Positions 6,093 through 6,124 of a DNA stretch of 6,124 nucleotides are shown in pieces. This stretch comes from Anaerolineales bacterium (lineage in GTDB: Bacteria; Chloroflexota; Anaerolineae; Anaerolineales; E44-bin32): NCBI GenBank assembly GCA_023144145.1, contig JAGLGG010000254.1, positions 1-6,124 on the forward strand, in the 5' to 3' direction. A program made the position numbers and the translations under genes. The notes below the pieces were generated by a model. The model was given only the letters and a program-made list of their open reading frames with translations, was not told where the DNA came from and did no database searches. Position 1 is the stretch's first letter. Each line of letters begins with the position of its first letter.

Positions 6093-6107
6093 AACCTCCC
6101 GGAGGTT
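6093..6107. repeat. Short hairpin sharing a 10-mer with the left cluster
   Basis: AACCTC (6093-6098) pairs with GAGGTT (6102-6107) around CCG. Its core CCTCCCGGAG (6095-6104) also occurs at 191-200 in the left hairpin cluster. A further small dyad, GGATT/AATCC (6110-6120), follows directly, and the window ends four bases later. Confidence 0.45.
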
Positions 6108-6124
6108 TTGGATTCAATCCTTTC

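Overview
The window carries a two-gene signalling operon on the minus strand, flanked on both sides by intergenic DNA rich in perfect short hairpins. A large membrane-bound hybrid sensor histidine kinase (1466-5734, GTG start) is followed, with a 20-nt overlap, by a response regulator whose output is a SpoIIE/PP2C-type serine/threonine phosphatase (322-1485). At the left edge the first 12 codons of a third minus-strand gene run out of the window (1-35).

Layout from right to left, which is the direction of transcription: 5935-6124 holds a chain of perfect hairpins including a REP-like GGGCGCAAT/ATTGCGCCC element. 5735-5934 is the AT-rich leader with a candidate -10 box (TATAAT, 5837-5842) and a strong Shine-Dalgarno (GGAGG, 5740-5744). 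Next come the kinase and the phosphatase. 36-321 is an intergenic stretch with a second chain of hairpins that includes another copy of the REP-like element, and then the start of the next gene.

Inferred working model: a ligand outside the membrane is sensed by a 14-blade Reg_prop double beta-propeller plus a Y_Y_Y domain. The signal crosses one transmembrane helix to a HisKA/HATPase_c kinase core and a fused receiver. Phosphoryl groups then reach the receiver of the separate phosphatase, which would dephosphorylate an unlinked target. The usual targets of this phosphatase family are STAS-type anti-sigma-factor antagonists. There is no DNA-binding domain in either protein and no STAS or anti-sigma gene in the window, so the output is not visible here.

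Organism: clearly bacterial. The fairly balanced base composition, the Reg_prop hybrid kinase paired with a REC-PP2C phosphatase, and the abundant intergenic hairpins would fit an environmental bacterium such as Chloroflexota (Anaerolineae-like) or a cyanobacterium. This is a weak inference from general resemblance, with no marker gene present. Nothing points to a phage, plasmid or CRISPR system.
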